A DNA stretch of 64,000 nucleotides from Limivivens faecihominis (GTDB lineage Bacteria; Bacillota; Clostridia; Lachnospirales; Lachnospiraceae), in contig NZ_JAJEPR010000005.1 in assembly GCF_020686945.1 (NCBI RefSeq), positions 62,001-126,000 on the forward strand, written 5' to 3'. A program made the position numbers and the translations under genes. Under the pieces are notes generated by a model, which was given only the letters and a program-made list of their open reading frames with translations, searched no databases and had not been told where the DNA came from. Below are positions 60,528 to 64,000 of the stretch, in pieces (positions within the stretch are counted from its first letter, which is position 1; each line of letters starts with the position of its first letter).

Positions 60528-60556
60528 ATTATACCGCATTGCGTATTTTTTGTCCA
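60528..60556 (-). promoter_or_regulatory. Promoter of the kinase/surface protein operon
   Basis: TGGACA (60551-60556), 17 bp, TATAAT (60528-60533) on the minus strand. The start of transcription near 60521 rules out upstream in-frame start codons for the kinase. Confidence 0.72.
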
Positions 60557-60644
60557 TTCGCAGACTGCACGAATTTCAGCAATTTCCGGACTGTGTATTT
60601 CTACGCTTGAACAAAGTATTTCGTCGCTTTGCACAAGACATGAA

Positions 60645-60680
60645 GAAAACGCCTTACCCGGCAAAACAGGATAAGGCGCT
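60645..60680 (-). terminator. argS terminator
   Basis: CGCCTTACCC (60650-60659) and GGATAAGGCG (60669-60678) form a stem matching at 9 of 10 positions with a 9-nt loop, followed by TTTTCTTC on the minus strand. Confidence 0.78.
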
Positions 60681-60695
60681 TAACAAACATTCAAA

Positions 60696-60727
60696 AATTA
60701 CTCTGCTGCAAAGCAGCTCCCGCAATT
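60696..60727. repeat. Second copy of the nested palindromic repeat
   Basis: AATTAC (60696-60701) and GCAATT (60722-60727) enclose GCTGC/GCAGC, with the same 32-bp size and 27 of 32 bases identical to 8708-8739. It follows the argS stop by about 7 bp. Confidence 0.7.
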
Positions 60728-60734
60728 CTATCTA

Positions 60735-62501
60735 TTACATTCTCTCCGGTGCAGAGAAGCCCAGCACATCGATGCACTTCTCCAGAACGTCTCTGGTCAG
60801 TCTCAGAAGGGCGATCCAGGAAGCTTTCTGCTCTTCATTTTCCTCGGAAAGGATCTTCGTCTCATGGTAGAAACGGTTGAAGGCGTTGGCAAGATCGTAA
60901 ATATAAGAACAGATCTTGTGCGGCGCGATCTCCTCGAAGGCATTCTCCATCACGCTGTTGAAACGGGAAACCTCAAGCATCAGTGCTTTCTCGCTATCGT
61001 TGGCTGCCTTGTGGATGGAGATTCCCTCCAGGCTGTTTCCAGCCTGCTGATATTTGTTCAGGATGGATTTGATCCGGACGATCGTGTACAGGATGTAAGG
61101 ACCGGTGTTTCCCTCGAAGGAAGTGAAGCGGTCAAGGTCAAAGACATAATCCTTGCTGGCCTGGTTGGAAAGATCGCCGTATTTGATGGCGGAAAGGCCT
61201 ACAATCTTGGCGGTCGCTCTTGCTTCCTCCGGGTCGATCTCATGGTTGTCCATGATCTTATGGTACATCTCCTCGTCGATATCGCGGATCAGGTTCTCCA
61301 GACGCATCACGCCACCCTCTCTGGTCTTGAAGGGCTTGCCGTCTTTTCCGTTCATCGTACCGAAGCCCAGGAAGGAAAGTTTGGTATTTTCATCCACAAT
61401 ACCAGCTTTCCTCGCGCAGCGGAATACCTGGATGAAATGCATCTCCTGACGCTTGTCCACAACGTAGAGGATCTCATCGGGATGATAGTCCTCCATACGC
61501 TGAACGATGGTAGCCAGATCTGTCGTGGTGTAAAGAGATGCTCCGTCGGATTTCAGGATCATGCAGGGCGGAACTTCTTTCGTATCGGTCTCTTCCTTGA
61601 CATCAACAACCAGAGCGCCCTGATCCTCGTAAGCCAGTCCCTGCTCTTTCATTTTTTCCACCATACCCGGGATGTAGGGCTGTGCGTCGGACTCGCCCTT
61701 CCAGAGATCGAAGGAAACGTTCAGATTTGCGTAGTTTCTCTTCAGGTCCGTCACGGAAACTTCCATAATATGCTTCAGGATGGCCTGATAGCCTCTGTGG
61801 CCGTGCTGCAGAAGGTAGGTTGCCTGCATGGCCGCCTCTTTGTATTCCGGATGCTCTTTGGAGTAAGCGCTGGCCGCGGGATAAATCTCCTCCAGCTCGC
61901 TGATCGTGAAGGGAGCCACCTTCGGGTACTCGCCGGTGTAGCTCTCATCGAAGTAAACCAGCTCCGGTTTTCTCTTTTTCAGCTCCACGATGATGAGTCC
62001 CATCTGCAGGCCCCAGTCGCCCAGATGCACGTCTCCGATGACCTCATGGCCCAAGAAACGGCCCATTCTCTTGATGCTCTCACCGATGATGGCTGATCTT
62101 AAATGACCAACGTGCAGGGGTTTTGCCACGTTCGGTCCGCCGTAATCGATGATGATCTTTTTCGGCTCTTTGGCTTTCTCCACGGAAAGATTCTCGTCTG
62201 CCTGCATTTTATCAAGATACGCAGCCAGAAACTCCGGGTTCAGCTTCAGATTAATAAAGCCCGGATTCACAACCTGGATATCTGAAAAGATTTCCGAACC
62301 GGAAAATGCTTCCACCACCGCATTGGCAATCATAATCGGGGCTTTTTTGTAGGTTTTAGCAGCCGCCATGGCTCCATTACACTGATATTCACATAAATCA
62401 GGCCGGTTGGACAGGGTGACTTTGGCGAATTTCTCGTCATAGCCAGCCTTCTGAAAAGCCTGGATCATTTCTTCTGTGATCAAATTCAGAATTTTCTGCA
62501 T
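60735..62501 (-). CDS. argS: Arginyl-tRNA synthetase
   Basis: A 588-residue class I synthetase. It has the N-terminal Add-1 domain, DYGGPNVAKPLHVGHLRSA (the H-I-G-H-like motif reads H-V-G-H), LSFLGFGTMNGKDGKPFKTR and the DALR anticodon-binding C terminus with NRFYHETKILSE. The start at 62501 has AAAGGAG 9 bp upstream; the frame is open beyond it but lies before the likely transcription start. It has its own promoter and terminator. Confidence 0.97.
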   Translation of the reverse strand: MQKILNLITEEMIQAFQKAGYDEKFAKVTLSNRPDLCEYQCNGAMAAAKTYKKAPIMIANAVVEAFSGSEIFSDIQVVNPGFINLKLNPEFLAAYLDKMQADENLSVEKAKEPKKIIIDYGGPNVAKPLHVGHLRSAIIGESIKRMGRFLGHEVIGDVHLGDWGLQMGLIIVELKKRKPELVYFDESYTGEYPKVAPFTISELEEIYPAASAYSKEHPEYKEAAMQATYLLQHGHRGYQAILKHIMEVSVTDLKRNYANLNVSFDLWKGESDAQPYIPGMVEKMKEQGLAYEDQGALVVDVKEETDTKEVPPCMILKSDGASLYTTTDLATIVQRMEDYHPDEILYVVDKRQEMHFIQVFRCARKAGIVDENTKLSFLGFGTMNGKDGKPFKTREGGVMRLENLIRDIDEEMYHKIMDNHEIDPEEARATAKIVGLSAIKYGDLSNQASKDYVFDLDRFTSFEGNTGPYILYTIVRIKSILNKYQQAGNSLEGISIHKAANDSEKALMLEVSRFNSVMENAFEEIAPHKICSYIYDLANAFNRFYHETKILSEENEEQKASWIALLRLTRDVLEKCIDVLGFSAPERM

Positions 62502-62567
62502 GTATTTCTCCTTTTCTTTTTGCTCGTTTCTCCATACAGCTTCTGCTTTGTGAGCAGAATACTCTTT

Positions 62568-62596
62568 ATTATAGCCTTTCAAACCACTATTTTCAA
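62568..62596 (-). promoter_or_regulatory. argS promoter
   Basis: TTGAAA (62591-62596), 17 bp, TATAAT (62568-62573) on the minus strand. The -35 contains the stop codon of truA. A TTCTGC/GCAGAA hairpin lies in the leader. Confidence 0.7.
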
Positions 62597-63339
62597 CTGT
62601 TTTTCGGGTAAAAAACCTCCACCAGCATAAGGCCCCTCGCCGGGGCTGTAAATCCGGCCAGGTTCCGGTCATTTTTCTGAAAGACTTTCCCGATGCTCTC
62701 CGGCTCCCGTTTTCCCATTCCGATCTCCAGAAGGGTGCCTGTGAGAATCCTCACCATATTATAGAGGAAACCGTTTCCCGTAAAATCAAACTCCACTTCC
62801 CCCGGAAGTTCCCGGATCTTTACAGACTCCAGACGGCGGACGGTGGACTTCTTCGTCTTCTTCATAGAAGAAAAGCCGCGAAAATCTTTTTCTCCCACCA
62901 GAAGGGCTGCTCCCAGGCGCATGGCCTCCACATCCAAAGGCTGATTGAGCGGATAGATCTGCTTCCTCTCAAAAACATTTTTCCCCTCGCCGGTGGCCAC
63001 CCGGTAACGGTAGGTTTTTCCCAGCGCGTTCAGGCGGCTGTGAAAACGCTCCGGCACTTCCTCCACCCGGACCACGCCGATATCTTCTGGAAGATAAGTG
63101 TTCAGTTCGGCTTTGAGTTTCTCCGGATCCAGTTTCCGGTCCGTGTGAAAATTCGCGCTCTGCCCGAGAGCGTGAACACCGGCATCGGTTCTTCCGGCCC
63201 CGTCGATCTCCACCGTCTCGCCCAGAAGCCTGGTCAAAGTCTCTTCTATTTTTCCCTGAATAGTCTTTTCCGTATTGCCCTGTCTCTGCCAGCCGTCGTA
63301 ACGGCTTCCATCATATTGTAAGGTCAGACGGTAATTCAT
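62593..63339 (-). CDS. truA: tRNA pseudouridine(38-40) synthase TruA
   Basis: TruA makes pseudouridine at positions 38-40 of tRNAs. The 248-residue protein has MNYRLTLQYDGSRYDGWQRQGN, the catalytic Asp segment EIDGAGRTDAGVHALGQ, and FLYNMVRILTGTLLEIG. The ATG at 63339 has GGAGGGA 6 bp upstream. It lies directly after the tRNA-Thr terminator. Confidence 0.96.
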   Translation of the reverse strand: MNYRLTLQYDGSRYDGWQRQGNTEKTIQGKIEETLTRLLGETVEIDGAGRTDAGVHALGQSANFHTDRKLDPEKLKAELNTYLPEDIGVVRVEEVPERFHSRLNALGKTYRYRVATGEGKNVFERKQIYPLNQPLDVEAMRLGAALLVGEKDFRGFSSMKKTKKSTVRRLESVKIRELPGEVEFDFTGNGFLYNMVRILTGTLLEIGMGKREPESIGKVFQKNDRNLAGFTAPARGLMLVEVFYPKNS

Positions 63340-63354
63340 AAAATCCCTCCCCAG

Positions 63355-63386
63355 AAAAAAAGCTGTCTGGACTTTTCCAGACAGCT
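63355..63386 (-). terminator. Terminator after the tRNA-Thr genes
   Basis: AGCTGTCTGGA (63361-63371) and TCCAGACAGCT (63376-63386) are a perfect 11-bp stem with a 4-nt loop, followed by TTTTTT on the minus strand. Confidence 0.9.
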
Positions 63387-63405
63387 CTGTTTCAAATATG
63401 AAAAA

Positions 63406-63478
63406 AGCTGCTGACGGGAATCGGACCCGTGACCTCCGCACTACCAATGCGACGCACTACCGACTGTGCTACAGCAGC
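63406..63478 (-). tRNA. tRNA-Thr (anticodon GGT), second copy
   Basis: The 73-nt cloverleaf has the acceptor GCTGCTG/CAGCAGC, D arm GCAC/GTGC, anticodon loop TTGGTAG with GGT, and T arm ACGGG/CCCGT. CCA is not encoded: the discriminator is T and a T-run follows. It is identical to the copy at 63508-63580. Confidence 0.93.
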
Positions 63479-63507
63479 TTGTATTAAGCGCCACAAACAA
63501 TTTACAA

Positions 63508-63580
63508 AGCTGCTGACGGGAATCGGACCCGTGACCTCCGCACTACCAATGCGACGCACTACCGACTGTGCTACAGCAGC
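63508..63580 (-). tRNA. tRNA-Thr (anticodon GGT), first copy
   Basis: Same 73-nt sequence as the copy 29 bp downstream. It decodes ACC and, by wobble, ACT. It is the first gene after the promoter at 63618-63646. Confidence 0.93.
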
Positions 63581-63617
63581 TTATTCAGTTGTTTGCGATT
63601 GCTCGCTACAGTTAAGT

Positions 63618-63646
63618 ATACTACTATAACTCCCCGAAAATGTCAA
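63618..63646 (-). promoter_or_regulatory. Promoter of the tRNA-Thr pair
   Basis: TTGACA (63641-63646), 17 bp, TAGTAT (63618-63623) on the minus strand. Confidence 0.68.
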
Positions 63647-63686
63647 CTACTTTTTTCAAGTTTTTTTTGTTTTTTAATCAGTACAT

Positions 63687-64000
63687 TCAATTCAGTCTTT
63701 GACGCACAATTTCATAGGCCAGAACACCGGCTGCCACAGAGGCATTCAGAGAGTCAATATCGCCCTTCATCGGGATGGAGGCAATGTAGTCACACTTCTC
63801 TTTTACCAGGCGGCTGACGCCCTCTCCTTCGTTTCCAATGACCAGACCAATCGGCCCTTTGAGGTTCAGGCGGTACATGCTCTCTCCGCCCATGTCGGCG
63901 CAGACAAACCAGAGTCCCTCTTTTTTCAGCTCGTCAATGGTTGCAGCAAGGTTCGTCACCTTCGCCACCGGCGTATAGTTCAATGCTCCGGCGGAAGTTT
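63687..64000 (-). CDS. SpoU-family rRNA 2'-O-methyltransferase (RlmB-like), 5' truncated
   Basis: The C-terminal 103 residues of a SPOUT methyltransferase are visible; the frame runs off the window end. The knot motifs are VIGNEGEGVSRLV, IPMKGDIDSLNASVAAGVLAYE, with SAGALNYTPVAKVTNL upstream. RlmB methylates G2251 of 23S rRNA; the visible part cannot exclude a tRNA or other rRNA target. Confidence 0.9.
   Translation of the reverse strand, partial: TSAGALNYTPVAKVTNLAATIDELKKEGLWFVCADMGGESMYRLNLKGPIGLVIGNEGEGVSRLVKEKCDYIASIPMKGDIDSLNASVAAGVLAYEIVRQRLN

Noticed and set aside
62502..62600. T-box riboswitch before argS
   Set aside because: The leader is under 70 nt and has neither the T-box core nor a specifier loop.

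Overview
The window looks like part of a chromosome from a spore-forming member of the Clostridia, most likely Lachnospiraceae. This is inferred from the content: the sigma-E/SpoIIGA sporulation pair, a Spo0E-like small protein, SpoVD-type penicillin-binding proteins, a division and cell wall (dcw) cluster, a meso-diaminopimelate-type MurE, a PASTA kinase/PP2C operon and a selenium-dependent molybdenum hydroxylase accessory cluster. Most genes lie on the minus strand. No rRNA, CRISPR array, prophage or intact insertion sequence was found.

Layout. Bases 1-2043 hold a truncated BMP-type binding protein and a metallophosphoesterase on the plus strand. Bases 2046-3710 hold sigE and spoIIGA behind an apparent Spo0A-type promoter, and galE follows at 3725-4741. 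Bases 4793-18420 are one long dcw operon: mraZ, rsmH, ftsL, two class B PBPs, mraY, murD, ftsW/spoVE, murA, ftsQ, ftsZ. It has a MraZ-type operator at its head and a terminator at its end; murG, murF and ftsA are absent. Bases 18484-20822 hold ychF, lgt and a 50-residue Spo0E-like gene, headed by a second tandem Spo0A-box pair. Bases 20820-34578 form a tightly overlapping 12-gene housekeeping run: murE, priA, def, fmt, yugP, rsmB, rlmN, prpC, prkC, rsgA, rpe, thiN.

Bases 34580-37035 are an accessory island. It has a 36-bp tandem repeat and two copies of a roughly 135-bp hairpin element bracketing a kinase-acetyltransferase fusion and a second acetyltransferase. It is followed by ridA, the feoA-feoB iron operon, a selenium/molybdenum cofactor cluster (desulfurase, yqeB, yedF, DUF3343), two G3E-type GTPases (one strongly histidine-rich) and selD.

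Bases 46526-54606 look like one eight-gene operon: dipeptidase, MATE exporter, a frameshifted membrane GGDEF gene, and an ABC transporter with two membrane-anchored accessory proteins. A perfect dyad lies just after its promoter. An orphan ArsR regulator and a CPBP protease overlap tail to tail. Bases 55735-60556 hold a membrane Ser/Thr kinase overlapping the gene for a 1089-residue surface protein, the best candidate here for an undescribed two-component module. argS, truA, two identical tRNA-Thr genes and a truncated rlmB-like gene close the window.

Most promising for novelty: the kinase/surface-protein pair; two identical A_AAA_AAG -1 shift points exactly 200 bp apart in the GGDEF gene; matching Spo0A-box pairs upstream of spoIIGA and of the operon carrying the Spo0E-like gene; a terminator-like hairpin that buries the ribosome binding site of the second PBP; and the hairpin elements around the acetyltransferase cassette. 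All coordinates and motifs were read by eye; no database search was possible.
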